Shown piece after piece: positions 23,823-36,733 of a stretch of DNA of 64,000 nt. The stretch is from Catonia carolina. Lineage: Eukaryota; Arthropoda; Insecta; Hemiptera; Achilidae. Location of the stretch: positions 10,499,274-10,563,273 of the forward strand of contig JAQMRL010000014.1 of NCBI GenBank assembly GCA_035578175.1, written 5' to 3'. The translations under genes were made by a program, and so were the position numbers. Each line of letters opens with the position of its first letter. Position 1 is the first letter of the stretch. The notes under the pieces are model-generated. The model worked only from the letters and a program-made list of their open reading frames with translations, had not been told where the DNA came from and did not search any database.

Positions 23823-26800
23823 GAGGATGTCGTCTGCCAAGGTAGTCCAAATACTCGAATTGGTTGTGATGTTGGTGGCTTGCATGTGAGTAATTATTGC
23901 GGTATTAGGTTGATTAGTTTTAATGTAGCGGGTCTTAAGAGTAAATGTAGCGATATTCATTTTCATAATTTTGTTAAAACTTCTGATATTTTTTGTTTAT
24001 ATGAGACCTTTTTGGAGGAGGGGCAATCGGGATGGGTTACTGGTTTTTTCGCTGAGTATGATATTTGTTTGACGACGGCAGTAAGAGTTAACAATATGGG
24101 TAGAGCTAAAGGTGGAACCGTTGTTGGATTTAGGAAAAATAAATTTAGGGATGCTAAGTTTATGACAATAGATGACAGGGTTGTGAGTAATGTCAAATTT
24201 AGGCAGGTTCCGGTTATGATTATTCCCGTGTATCTTAGTTGCGATAGAGAAAGGTGGGAGGAAGAATGGTCAAATTTGTGGGAAATTTTAGAAAATCATA
24301 GTCCAAATAATGGTATTATTCTAATCGGCGATTTTAATTGTAGGATTGGTGAGCATCAAATACTACCAGAGCAAATTCTCAGTTCTACAAATTTAATAAA
24401 TTATTGTAGAGTATCAAAAGATAAAATTATAAACAGTAAAGGTAGAAAATTTTTAGATATGTGCGAGAACTTTAACTTGGTGGTTCTGAATGGTAGAGTG
24501 AAGGAGGATGCGATTGGTGAATTTACGTTTGTAAGTAGTTTGGGTGAGTCGGTGATTGATTTGTGTTGCGTGTCATGGGATATGGTGAATCTTGTTAGTA
24601 ATTTTAAAGTGGGTCAGGTTATCTATTCAGACCACATGCCTTTGGAGGTGGATATTATATCATCGCAATATGCGCCGGATGTTGTTGATCTGGCTCTTTT
24701 ACCAAGGCTTTATTGGGTCAAATCAGGAAAGGAAAAATATGAGGCTTATATCCGGCGGAATGTTAAAAAAATTTGTCCGTTACCCAGGGATACAGGTGAA
24801 GCAAGTAATAAAATACTTAGTTTAATTAAGGAAGCAGCAGATAATAGGGGGCCAGTTAGAAAAAATAAAAAGGTTTTTAAACAGGAGTGGTATGATTGGG
24901 AGTGTGAGAGGGCTAGGGTGAGGTGCTTTAAACAGTTAAATATGTATAGGCGATGTAATAATGTGGAAACAAAAAATGCGTATTTGCAGTCGAATAAATT
25001 TTATACCAAGCTGTGTAAAAATAAGAAATTTCAATTTTATAGGCAGGCAGCGAAGAAGATTGGTACTGTTAGGGATTCAGGATCATTCTGGGGACTTGTG
25101 AAAATTTTTAGGAATAAGCCTTTTAAAATGTCAACGAGAATTTCACCACAAGCTTGGCGACTTCACTTCAGTAATTTATTAGGTGAATTTATAGCAGCAC
25201 AGCCGATGGCATATGCGATGCCGTATAGGGTGGACGAAATGCTTGATGGTGAGATTAAATGGGGCGAGTTACAGATGGTTTTGGCTAGAGCGAAAGATAA
25301 TAAGGCGCCCGGTACGGACGGTATTCCGATAGAGTTTTTTAAGAATGCACCAAGGGAAGTACTAAATTTAGTTCTAGAAGTATTTAATAATATTTTAATG
25401 CATTTGTCTGTGTCCAGAATTTTCGGGAATCGGTGATTTTTCCGATTTATAAAAAGGGGGATATGGCTGAGGTGGGAAATTATAGAGGGATTTCGTTTGT
25501 AAATGCGGTCGCTAAGTTATTTTCGGGCGTGATGTTAAGTAGATTAGAGAGGTGGATATATAAAAATGACGTGTTATCCGAATATCAGGCTGGCTTTAGG
25601 AAGAGCTATTCCGCGGTTGACAACATATTTAATCTTTATAACATAGTAAAATTGAAATTACTGGGTAGGCGTAAAAAAGTTTACTGTTTCTTTGTAGATT
25701 TAAAGGCAGCTTTTGATCGAGTAGATAGAGAAGCGTTAATTTATAAATTGTATGAATTGGGGCTGTCTCATCGTTTTATATGTGTTATAGCGGAACTATA
25801 TAGGGGTACTAAGGCTGGGGTATGGTGTAATAATATGATTACAGAATTTTTTGATACCGTAAAAGGATTAAAACAAGGATGTCTTTTGTCTCCTATATTA
25901 TTTTCTATTTTTGTAAATGACATTGGGGATCATCTGGGGGAGGGAATATGGTTAGGAGATATAAATGTTAAAATATTATTGTACGCGGACGATATGGTTA
26001 TTCTTGCATCCACGCCAAGGGATTTACAAAGAATGATAATGGACCTGAAAAATTATTGTGATCGTTGGGGACTAGAAATTAATACTCAAAAATCAAAAAT
26101 AATGGTGTTTAGGAAAGGGGCTCGTTTAGCGGCTTGTGAGAAATGGTTTCTGGGGAATGAGGAAATTGAAGTAGTTAAGAAGTATAAATATTTAGGAGTT
26201 ACGTTAACTACAAGTTTGTCTTTCACTGAGCATGTTAAAGAAAGATCAGCGATTGCTAAGTTTGGCCTAAATGGTGTGTGGAAAAATTTTATCATTAAGA
26301 AGGAAGTGTCAATGGAGGCTAAGTGGAAAATTTTTCGGGCGGTGAGTAGGGCAGTGGCTACATACGGCGCACAGATCTGGGGCTTCCGGCAATATGATTG
26401 TTTGGAGGAGGTGATGCGATTTTTTGTCAAAAAATTACTTGCTTTACCAAGAGCCACTCCTAATTATATAATTTATTTAGGAATAAATGTGGAAATGCTC
26501 TTTCTATTTATATTTCGTATACATTTTAATTATGTACTGAGAGTGTTGGAGTTGCCCAGGCATAGATTGCCACGTATGTTAGCCGAAAGAATGATTGAGA
26601 GTGAAATTGGGTGGTATGGAGAGTGGTTCCGATTGAGTGAAAGGTATGGGTGTGCTTTAAGTAGAGGAATGCATGGAGTGACAGGGTGGAGGGATGAGCT
26701 GGAAAGTATATTGGCATGTGCTAAAAACAATTTTAAGGAGATTTTTTTACGGCGAGCTGCAGATGCGCAATATCATAGTCTGTTTAGTCGGTTGGAGCAC

Positions 26801-27145
26801 GACTTAAGAGAAAATAATTTTTTGAATCTGGGCTTAGATAGGTGTACTACGGGATTAATTTTCCGGGCTAGGGGAGAATTACTAAGTTTAAATTTCAGAT
26901 GTGATAGGGAGGAACCCCAGTGGTTGTGTTCCCTGTGTAACTTACGGAGTAAAGAAGATACTTTGCATTTTATGGGAAGGTGTCCCATATTAAGTAGTAT
27001 ACGTGTAAATTATTTCGGTAAATCCGAATTGAATGACGAGGAAGTGTTGGACTGGTTAAATGGTAAAAGTTGGAAGAAACTAGCGGGATATTTACGAGTT
27101 GCACTTTGTTATAGAAGAGGGCTAGTAAACGAATTTAATTATTAA
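23823..27145 (+). pseudogene. LINE ORF2: endonuclease-reverse transcriptase, one frameshift
   Basis: Open from the codon after the ORF1 stop. EN motifs come first: LISFNVAGLKSK, ILIGDFNCRIG and YSDHMPLEVDI. A linker follows, and RT begins with NKAPGTDGIPIEFFK. Near 25400-25415 a single-base shift moves the frame. It resumes as ESVIFPIYKKGD and carries RT motifs CFFVDLKAAFDRVDR, GLKQGCLLSPILF and LLYADDMVILA (the catalytic DD). The C terminus has a Cys/His cluster C-x2-C-x10-H-x4-C (CSLCN...HFMGRC). The EN domain has no Met before it, so expression would need readthrough of the TAG or a frameshift. With one frameshift as the only defect, the copy is young but probably inactive. Confidence 0.88.
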
Positions 27146-28047
27146 TTATATGAATGTGCAGGATAAAAGAAAACGAGTCATTTGTAAATACAGAGTGCGT
27201 GAGAGTATGTGTATGTGATTATGTAGTATGTGTATGCGGTGTAAAAGAGTATGTGATAGATTGCGTGTGAGGATGGGAGATGGTAAATCACCAGTGTGCG
27301 CCCTTTCATATCTGTATTATCTGCTGTTGAATTTTGGATGCTGATTTGCTTGAAAGACCCGTTGCATTTCTTTTTTCTGTTGATTGACTACTGATTTATT
27401 TTTATAATTATTGATTTGGCTAGGCCTATTTTTCCTATTGAACAATTTAAAAGAATTCTTTGTAATATTCTTATCAAATTTTAGAATTATTTATTTATGT
27501 TAAAATAATAGAAGTTTAAGTGTTTAGTTATTTGTTTATTTTATCGCTACGCTCAAGGAAAACAGGCAGTTTAATTTAATTTATTCTGAATTTACTAATC
27601 CTGGCAGACAACCATCTATAGGTCATGTCAAGATTATGCTGAGTTTGTTGGTTATTTCATTTTATTTCATTTTCATTTGTATTATTTTCTTTTGTATTGT
27701 TATTTTTGTGATATGCTGTTAATATGTTTTAAATAAAGGCATTGTATTAATAATTAATAATATATGTACATTTCATGTAATAAAATTGTTTTTTTGTGTT
27801 TATAGGTTTTTTATTCCATTAATGTTTATTCCGATTTCCGTAAATTTTGGGACTGACATATGGGGCATCCTGTATTTCCATTACAGCGACAGGCGTCTTT
27901 TTTGGGCACCCCAATCGGATTCCTAGGTGGTTGATTGAATAACACACAGTCTGTCGTTGTATCACGGCTGTTCCACACCAAACTTTAGTGAAGTCCTTCT
28001 TACTTTTGATGCACCTAAAAATTTTTCATTGGAATAAATCTATTTTT

Positions 28048-28530
28048 ACTTTCTCTTGCCTTTATGAATATATAGAAAGGAAAGTTTTGTTTTTATGTGG
28101 ATTTTCGAAATCGAGTTTTCACCGGATCTACACGTTTTCAAACCCCTAAACCAAATAACATGATTATAGCGATTGGTCTGTGTGTGTGAACCAAATACCT
28201 TAAGAACGAAACATTGTACGAAGTTGAAACTTGAAACTTAAGATAGGTACTACTAGAGAACCCGACACGAAAATTTTCATTAATTTGAAATCGGTCAACC
28301 GGAAGTAGTAATTTATGCGTGTCATTTTTCACGCTTTTGCAATTTTCTCAAAAACGGCTAATACGAAATTTTTTTAAATCGCCTCATTTTCTACATTCTT
28401 TTTGCTCTACACTATAGAGTAGGCGCCGTGTCTGCTGAAATTCTTGGGGAAGCACTTATCTCGTAAAAAAAATTCGTGTTTTTAAGATTACAGCCTTAAT
28501 ATGCCTTTTAGCGCTAAAATGTACTCCAAT
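28048..28530 (+). repeat. Repeat R, left half (right half at about 34455-34910)
   Basis: Matches the left half of R at 6571 on, starting TACTTTCTCTTGCC immediately after the 'ttggaataaatctattt' that precedes exon 2 in intact genes. It runs further into R than the copy at 12863. The complementary right half lies after the ~5.9-kb spacer. Confidence 0.7.
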
Positions 28531-30029
28531 GTTTTTTTCAGCCTACAGCTTTCAAAAACCACTTCAAATTCCGTTTTTTCTTGGTTTTTTTTATTTGGTT
28601 TATTTTTATTTGGTCTGGCCAGTTTTCTTTTTGGGTTTATTTCGTGATTTTTATAATATGTTTTTGATTTACGCAGTTTTATTTCTGTCCAATTCCCGTT
28701 CATAATTTTTATCGTATAGGCTTTACAGATTAAATTTTTAAACGCGTTCGCGTGTAGGCTTCTGCTTCGTTTGCAGTTGTAAGTTTTATTCTGCACTCGC
28801 GCGTATTGTGCGTGCGTGCGTGCAACTATTTGTCACACACAGTAGATTGTTTCTTTTCTCTCTTTGGCATATTTAATTTTTCCTCCTCTCTCTCTCGTTC
28901 ACGTTATATTTCTATCGTTTTAATTTTTTCTTGTTCAACTGCGTCTCGCTGATTAAGCGTTTCTCAAATCTGGTTCCTGTTTTGGAAGGGGACATGTTTT
29001 TCCACAATGCGTTTTGCCTTTGTCTTTGGCCAACGTCACTGGGTAAACGTCGTCTTTATTTACAGGTATTTAATTTTTTATTATGGAACAATTTAGAAAA
29101 TTTAAATTTAAAACCCATATCTGAGTTATATTTTAAAAAAATATTGGTGGTGTTTAACATTAAATTTTTTTAAATATATTTTTGGTTTTTTTATGTAAGT
29201 TTTGTAAATTTCTCTGTACACATGTATCTTGGATTTTTCGCCTTCAGTTTATACGGGGTTTTTCCTTCACCCAAATTCGGCCTAATTATAATATTTTTCT
29301 AGGTATATTTCACGTAGTTTTTATATAAGTTAAATTCTTCGTTTTTGTTTAAAATCTTCCAAGGTTTTCCATTATACAACCTCTCCCCATTTTTGCTGTT
29401 TACGTAAATTTCTAAATTTTTTCTTCATGAAGTTTGTTCGGGTTTTCTTGTAAGTTTTCCCCTTTCTTGATTGCATTTTATTTTGTTCAAGTTCTTTTAA
29501 GATTTGGTCCAAGTTGTTTAATTAATTATCGTACCAGCAAATCAGTTTTTCCTCCTTATATGTGTACAAATTTCTCATTAGCTATTTTTTTGTAAACTAT
29601 TTTTTTATTCGCTAATTATAGTAATATTTGTTTAAAAATGGTTATTTAAAGAATTACCTGTTACCTTTTATTTTTTTTACTTTGTTTCGCCAAAGAACAA
29701 TGAAGCCTTTTTTGTATTTCTTTTTTTATCCATGCAAGTAAATTTTTTCGCTTCATTTACTAACAATTTATTTCCCAACTTTTTTTTATAATATCTCTTG
29801 TGGGATTTGCCATTACTGGTATCACTACCACTTCAATATAATAACTTTACAATTTCGAATATCTTTTGTTTAACACAGACAAAATAAACAAACTCTTTTT
29901 TACAGTTTTTGCCGGTCTGAGCTTTCAGCAGAAAAAACTCTTATTTTTAAGGTATTCAAGTTAAGAACGGAAAATTATGTCAAAACTCCTCAAATTATTT
30001 TTTTTTTCTTTTACTACCTGTCAAATGGG
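28531..30029. other. T-rich duplicated spacer
   Basis: From about 29040 it matches 13250-14236. The part 28531-29030 is unique in this window and includes a short GTGCGTGCGTGC run and a (CT)n run near 28855-28900. No gene recognised. Confidence 0.5.
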
Positions 30030-33000
30030 GTGAATTTGTGACAGCAGGGGTTAGATTGTTCCAAATCATATTTTTACTGTCCCGCCTTAACTACAAGAGA
30101 TAAGACCCTGTTTTTAGTACAGATGGAAGCTTTGATGTGCTGCAGTTTGCTGTGTATTTCGGGTAACTTGATTTAACCTTTTCATTTTGTAATAGCTCTT
30201 CATTGTCCCATCAACCACAGAAGAAATTTTATATTTAACATTTAAGACCAATTAATTTAGTAATAGTCGATAACTCATTACTGGATTGATGGAAACAGAA
30301 CTTCCAGCCGGGGAATAAAATTCTCAGGTGTGGGCACCATTTTTGGGATACCAAAAATAATAAAAAAAAACAAATTTATATGCTGTTAACCCGCAATAAA
30401 ATATTTTAATATTCAAAAATCATATTTCACATAATAACAATTAAAAAAAAAATTTGTGGCCACACATCTTTAAATAAAATTCTTTTTATAAAGTCCAAAA
30501 GAAAATAATGAAATAATATTTATAATACTGAACCAATCACTCGTAATCAATACTCAGAAAATTTGGGTCATTCCAAGATTGGCAGACTTCCGGGAAAACC
30601 TGAATATCCGATGGACTGGATTTAGCGGATTCATACTTCGACTCTCATGATGTTCTTAGGATAATGATAACTCCACTCAGCGCTCAAGGGTCCGCCCTTA
30701 GGTATTTTCTGTAACATTCGCACGAACTAGTAGTAAAACGAATAAACATATATGAATCCCCTCTCCTGTTTCTTTACATCACGCGACTTTAGCTTCCTAT
30801 CACTACACTACAAATTACCCCATATTATACAAAATTAATTATTTTATATTACATCCTTAAATATCTTTACATTTCCTTTATTAATATTACACATCTTTCG
30901 TTTCCAATGCTGATCGCTTTTGATTTTAAGTTTTCACATAAAACAATTATACTTCAGAACACCCACTAAATAAACGAAACATCCAAAAATAGAAAATTTT
31001 ACCATAACACATTACACAGCAGGAGCTTTAATTCAACAAAATAATAATAAATTTATCAAGATTTACATTAGAATTTTTCTAATTAGCGATCAGCAGAATC
31101 TCCAAGCATGGACTTCCAGCACCTACAAATTATTTCTCACAAACAGACAGTTTAACAAATTACAACAAAAAAATGGCGGCGACCAGACACTGACGCACAA
31201 TACTTACCCAAATTATTCTGTAGCATCCGAATGAAATAACTTGCACAGAAGTAGCTCAAAAAAAAACTTAACACATAACGATAAAGACTTTTAACAATAC
31301 ATCGGGTTAACACACGCTACTTAAAAACAAATCCTTGATACCACTGATATTTGCCATTACGGCCAACTACGATAAGCAGTCAGCTTACTACAAGTCTCGC
31401 CACTTCGAAGTTCCGAACAAGACAGGACAAGAACGCGGCCTACGGTCACCACTTCGCCTCGCCCCACTCAAAGCATCAACCAATCAAAAACCTCCCCCAA
31501 CATTGCCTGATTCTGGAAATACAAGGAATTCGTCACGTACGCACAAGAGTAAGAGTAACAACCTTTCCCTTACACAATAGAAATAAAACTCATACGCACT
31601 GACAAACAACCCAAACAAAAGATTCATCCGTAGAACTCTCCAGAAACCAAAAACTCAAACGCAATACAATAAAATGAAATAAGAAACGAAATAAAATCCA
31701 TTGATCAATTTCAATTCTAATTTCCAAGTTTAAAATATTAAATCACTGCCAACCACATCCAATAATTCATACCAAAAGAGAAAAAAAATGAAGAATCTTT
31801 TAAAATATAAAAATTTAGGAAACGTTCTAAAATTTATAAAACCTATAAACGCTACATCATTCACTGTGGCATTTTGTCAAATTTGAGGTTATGTGTGCAA
31901 CTTTTATGTGGGACCAGGACACGATTCAATATAATATAAATCAGGTTAGTATTACTTATAGTACATTTAGTTGTGATTATTTTCATGTAAAATTTAATTA
32001 AATTAAATAAGTTTACGACGAGTTATTACTGTTTAATCTTTTGACCGCACATTTACGGTTAAGGGGCACAAGTGTCCCCCTTGATGTAACCTTTTGTCAT
32101 TCAAAATTCAATAATTTTTTACAGCTGGCCGTTTACTAAGAAATAAGGGTTGTAAAGTACCTTGTAGCATACAGCTACATAACTTAATATGATTGAAAAA
32201 TGCCAACAGTTTGCTAAGATAGTGCTCATTACGTTTTTTTGCGTTCTGTTGGTTTTAGGTTAAAAGTGGATATTATTTCAAAAATGGCAAGGAACTACGT
32301 TCGAAAGCGTGGAAGCCGACCTTACATAATACCAGGTAAAAGTGTGTCTGCAGAAGGCCTCCTGGTTACCAATGCAGAAAATACTGAGACTTCTACATCC
32401 AGGAGGAACAAAAGAAAAGAAATAAAATATCAGACAGCAGTGAATCAGATAGAGAGGAAATTTTTCATGAAGTGAAGATAGCTAAAACGGTTTTACTGAA
32501 TTAGGTTTTATGATTCAGTAAACATAGAGACATAGAGTACTAATAGTGAAAAACGGCAATATGTACCTCGGATAGTAGCAACATAAGTATTGGGGACTTT
32601 ATTGTATTCTTGTATGAAGGTAAAGGTATATCCTGGAAAAACCAAACTGACGTATAAATTAATTTGACGAAGAAATCAGGCAAACATTGGAAATGGCCCC
32701 AGCAAAGAAAGATAAAATTTGGTATTCTAAGGAAACAGTTTTAAGAAGGATTGACACTCTTATACAATTGCTGGAAGAGAATGTTATTGTTGACTTGAAG
32801 ACATAGAATTCAAAAATGAATTTGTAATTCATTTTGTAAAATTAGTGCACAATTTTTAATTGATTTTTATTTGTGTTTTGAAATTTTTCAGAATTCATTC
32901 TATTCTATCACTGATATGTAAAGGTTTTAGATCTAATAAAGCAGACATGGTATTTTCAAGTTTTCAGTGGCTAAATATCATTTCATTACAACATATGCTA

Positions 33001-33355
33001 ATTCTATGTAAATTCTTTTTTTGACTTAAATAAAACATTTTTTAAAAATTCCGTGGTCTTCAATAAGCACAAACCAACCCCTTCTCGGGGTAGGAATATG
33101 TCACATTGATTTTTAAATAAGATATCAATAGTAAACATTTGCTGGCACAAACTAGCTCCGACCAGTGGGGTTAGATTGTGCCACGAATTTTCCAAATTGT
33201 GGCTAACTGGCTTAATAAATCTCCAATTTTTTTAAATGAGATGAAAGCTAAAAACTAGCTCTTGTATTAGGCATAGATGCCAAAGAAATAATTTGTGTAC
33301 TTATAAAAATACGTAGATAAGTACACAAAAAGTGGCACAATCTCACCCCCATTTG
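30030..33355 (+). mobile_element. Pogo-like element remnant, second copy, split by a solo LTR
   Basis: Homologue of 14238-15930 with the same inverted ends, the same MARNYVRKRGSRP start (32284) and the same tail block (about 32597-32805). A solo LTR at 30204-31856 is inserted near its left end. The DDE centre is absent here as well, so the deletion predates duplication. Confidence 0.45.
30204..31856. mobile_element. Solo LTR, 1653 bp, 4-bp TSD (TCAT)
   Basis: Starts TGTCCCATCAACC and ends AACGCTACA, with TCAT at 30200-30203 and 31857-31860. The C-side homologue reads 'agctcttcattcactgtgg' (about 14418-14436) without it, so the ends are exact. It has no internal coding region. The frames at 31335-31602 have no family signals. 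It is different in sequence from the LTR at 19760, so two LTR families have been active. Confidence 0.85.
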
Positions 33356-34454
33356 ATGGCATTTGAAGTTTTTTTTATATTTTCATCATTCATATTAATA
33401 GTTTATTTCAGTGTTTGGTAATTTTTTTCGGCAATAGTTTGTTTTATTAATGCAAAGTTTATTCCAAATTTTTCTTCTTCAGTTTTCCGTTTAAGTTTAT
33501 TTAATTTGTATGTATTTCATTTTGTGCATATTTTTATTTAGAATCCGTTTCAATTTTTTTTTAATTTTTCCGATTTTATTTCTCTCATTGAAAAGTTATT
33601 ACATGATTTTTAGCTCTTAACCAATTTGTTTTTTAAGTCAATAACTAAGAAAAAAATTAGTTTAATTTAACATAATTTGTTTTAGTTATAAATTATAAGT
33701 AAGTTAGATATTTTCCCTTACCAACAGTTAACGTAAAATTTTTATGTTATTTAAAAAAACAGGTTTCTTTAAGTTTTTTTTTATTTTCTCCATCCGGAGA
33801 TTATGTTTTTGATTGTTATCCATTTCGTCAGTTTATTCACTATCTAATTATTGTGAATGTCTACCTAGTATATATTTTTTTAATAATGTCCACGAATAAA
33901 TCTAGTTGTTTAATTCCATTTATTGTGTCAGATTACATTATTTTCCTTCGAACCGGAATAGATTATTCTTTTTTTTAAACCTCACCTTCGCTGTATTCAA
34001 AGTGATTTTTCATGCTCTACCATTATCTACGTTGACTTCGCTTTATCTGGAAAAGGGTTACCAAAATCTGTAGGTTTCCAATTTCAGTTTCTAAAATGGA
34101 ACCGAAAACTCGGTTGGTGGAGCCCCCGAAGTTTTTGAGATGGGAACTACATTTTCCGTCATCGTATGACTGGGCGTGGACTGCCTTTGGAGTTTTTCTG
34201 ATGGAAATCACAATGGTGGCTTTCCACTCAGGGTTTTAGTGACGGGAAATCTTGGTCTCTCTTCAAAAACAAGTTCAGGTCGTAATACCTGATTACTACT
34301 TTTAACACTACAAAAATTGGTGCAGTTCGCCGGCTGGTTTTATTGCAACTACCGTTATGAAAATTGGTGAAGACACCGTATCGTGTGTCAAGTTTTATCA
34401 CTACATAAATTGAAGAAGGTCGGCTTCTGGGGTTACCTCAATTTATATCTTACA

Positions 34455-34910
34455 GTATATGACAAAGGTTGTAGACAATTTAAAAACCTACAACTTTCCT
34501 TTCAAACTTTTCTTTGTATAACGCTTAGTTTAACGATAATTAGTGATTTTCTTTTTTTCATGAAAATTGGTAAAAATCAATTTTTTAAGATTACGTCCGT
34601 AGTACGTGCATTTTACGACAAAAGTGCATAATCAAATTTGTAGGAAATTAAAAGATCTACAACTTTCATTTAAGCAGTTTACTCTACAGAGCTTAGTTAA
34701 GCGTCAAGAAAGATTTTCCGTCTTATTAAGCTAAACAAATGTTGATTTTCATTTTGCATCATTCACTCATGATTAAAATAAGGTTATGTTCTTTGAGGTT
34801 AGTTTATTGTTTAGGTATTTCTAATGTTTTATAACTAATGTTAGGTTATATTTTTTATTAATTGCATTGGCAAGAGAAAGTCTTGCAAGTGTTTCACACC
34901 AGATTTTTTT
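34455..34910 (+). repeat. Repeat R, right half before gene D
   Basis: Matches about 7040-7486 and 17050-17484, ending TTGGCAAGAGAAAGT followed by the TTTCACACC hairpin arm. Leads into the conserved receptor 5' flank. Confidence 0.7.
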
Positions 34911-34973
34911 TCATTATTTTGATGAGAGGAACAAACTTCAGAAGTATTACATGGTACTCGTGACACACTTTGT

Positions 34974-35376
34974 ATACCTTTCATTTTCATACGCATTGCA
35001 TGTAATTAATTCTGAATAATATTACCTAAATGAATATCATATTAACAGTATTTGGTGAAGCCAATAATTTTGGTAACTTTTACTGTACAATTTATACAGT
35101 TTAGGTATAAATAATTTTTCCTTAAAATTTATGAAATGAGTGGACTTAAACAAGCGATATAAGATACAAATTTTCTTTTCTAAATTTAAAACTACAAATT
35201 TATACGTAGTACGATAATTTTTAAAACATCTATTGATACAATATTTAATTTTATTATAATTAAATTCGGTTTCCATTTAATAAAAATTTCGGTAAATTAA
35301 TAAAATGTTACTTCTATTTTCATATAAACGAGACGTACAACTACCTTTCATTTTCATACGCATTGCATGTAATTAA
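34974..35376 (+). pseudogene. Truncated duplicate of the receptor 5' flank and first codons
   Basis: About 330 bp of the receptor 5' flank (with an internal deletion near 35100) are followed by ATG at 35305 and codons for MLLLFSYK. The sequence then breaks off into a second copy of the flank at about 35346. The short frame stops at 35376 (24 codons including the stop). It may supply an extra promoter for gene D but cannot encode a receptor. Confidence 0.75.
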
Positions 35377-35409
35377 TTCTGAATAATATTACCTAAATGA
35401 ATATCATAT

Positions 35410-35753
35410 TAACAGTATTTGGTGAAGCCAATAATTTTGGTAACTTTTACTGTATAATTTATTTTTAACAATTATTTCTATTATTCCCTGTTATTAACGC
35501 GAAACAATATTACGTCATATTTACCATTTTTTTATTAGTTCTTCATAACTCTTACATTACACTCCAATTCCTTAAAATTTATGAAATGAGTGGACTTAAA
35601 CAAGCGATATAAGATACAAATTTTCTTTTCTAAATTTAAAACTACAAATTTATACGTAGTACGATAATTTTTAAAAAATCTATTGATACAATATTTAATT
35701 TCATTATAATTAAATTCGGTTTTCATTAAATAAAAATTTCGGTATATATAAAA
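35410..35753 (+). promoter_or_regulatory. Conserved 5' flank of receptor gene D
   Basis: Full-length copy of the conserved block upstream of all four first exons, directly abutting the gene D start codon. A second, truncated copy lies just upstream (34974-35304). Confidence 0.5.
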
Positions 35754-36733
35754 ATGTTACTTCTATTTTCATACAAACAATTTAATGATATTATAAATAG
35801 GAATAATATTTTAAATAAAAATATAATAAATCCAAATAAAAAACAATATGAAAAATTTTATAAAATGGCACCTAATGAGATATCTGAACAAGATAAACTT
35901 TTTAGTGATGTATTTAAATATATGTGTTACGGACTTGGTTTAACAATAAATATTAACAAAGATAATAAAACGGAAATACAAATAACTTTCGTGTATAAAA
36001 TATATATAATAATAAATATGATTGGTTTAATTCATAGTATAATTGCAAATCAATTTGTATGGGCCCAATTAGATGAAAGAGTTCAAACGTTCACGGAAAT
36101 AAACCTTTGGTGTTTTAGTTTGTTTATATTATTAAATACTTATTTATATAAAAATAATGTAATAACATTATATAATATAATAGAAAAACCATTATTCAAA
36201 ATAAACCATAAAATTAAAATAATTATAATTAAGCAGGATGCCATAAATAAAATTATATTTTTTAAAAAAATGTTGAGTAACAGTATTGTAGTGTATTGGG
36301 TATTTGATTCAGTATTGCCAACTGTACAAAACACAATTTTATTTTTATTACATTATTATTTCCCTTTTTATGATATAAAAGTTGATGTTCATTTAAAAAC
36401 ACCTCTTGTCCAATTCTATGTTATTGATAATATATTTTTGTATTTACTTATCAGTATTTTACAAGCTTTATCAAAAGGTGTATTGTACAGTGTATTTCAA
36501 ATTTGGTTTTGGATAATGCCTTGTGTTTTCATTAAATTATGCGCTGAAATGAAAATTTTCTGTTCTCTTATAAATTTATTTAACACAGAGGAATTTAGAA
36601 ATATTGAAAATGATTGTTTGAATGATAATAAGGATATTATTCAAGATAATGAAGAGACTAAGATATTTCATAATGAAAATAACACGAGAATGTTCTTCAA
36701 GAATGTAATACAACACCACCAAGAGATAATAAG
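35754..36733 (+). CDS. Receptor gene D, exon 1
   Basis: 980 bp, phase 2 at its 3' end. The codon AG|A spans the junction with exon 2 and gives Arg-Ser-Val-Arg. Reading past the donor gives an immediate TAA, so the exon end is clear. About 12 residues differ from exon C and about 29 plus a one-residue gap from exon E. Confidence 0.9.

Larger units (their letters stand above)
22739..27773 (+). mobile_element. Near-full-length LINE with 14-bp TSD
   Basis: A non-LTR retrotransposon (22753-27759, about 5.0 kb) lies between two copies of ATATATGTACATTT (22739-22752 and 27760-27773). The unoccupied target 'atacatatatgtacatttca' at about 12575-12594 confirms the junctions. It has a ~200-bp 5' leader, ORF1 (22953-23822), ORF2 (from 23823, EN plus RT, broken once near 25410) and a ~600-bp 3' UTR ending in an AATAAA-like stretch and ATTAATAATTAATAA. 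Two domains (apurinic-type endonuclease, reverse transcriptase) place it among APE-type LINEs. The clade was not resolved. It inserted into the intron 1 transposon after that had been duplicated. Confidence 0.9.
19052..27872 (+). mobile_element. Intron 1 transposon next to first exon C, swollen by nested LTR and LINE
   Basis: Homologue of 9052-12688. Left end near 'gccgggtggcccttatatcg', right end (reverse complement) CAGGATGCCCCATATGTCAG bordered by TA at 27873-27874. It contains a solo LTR (19760-21653), the broken transposase (about 21780-22721) and a complete LINE (22753-27759). Removing these leaves about 1.9 kb, the size of the mariner-free copy at B. Confidence 0.75.

Noticed and set aside
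31335..31602. Overlapping + frames in the second LTR
   Set aside because: Low-complexity, inside an LTR, no gag/pol signature.
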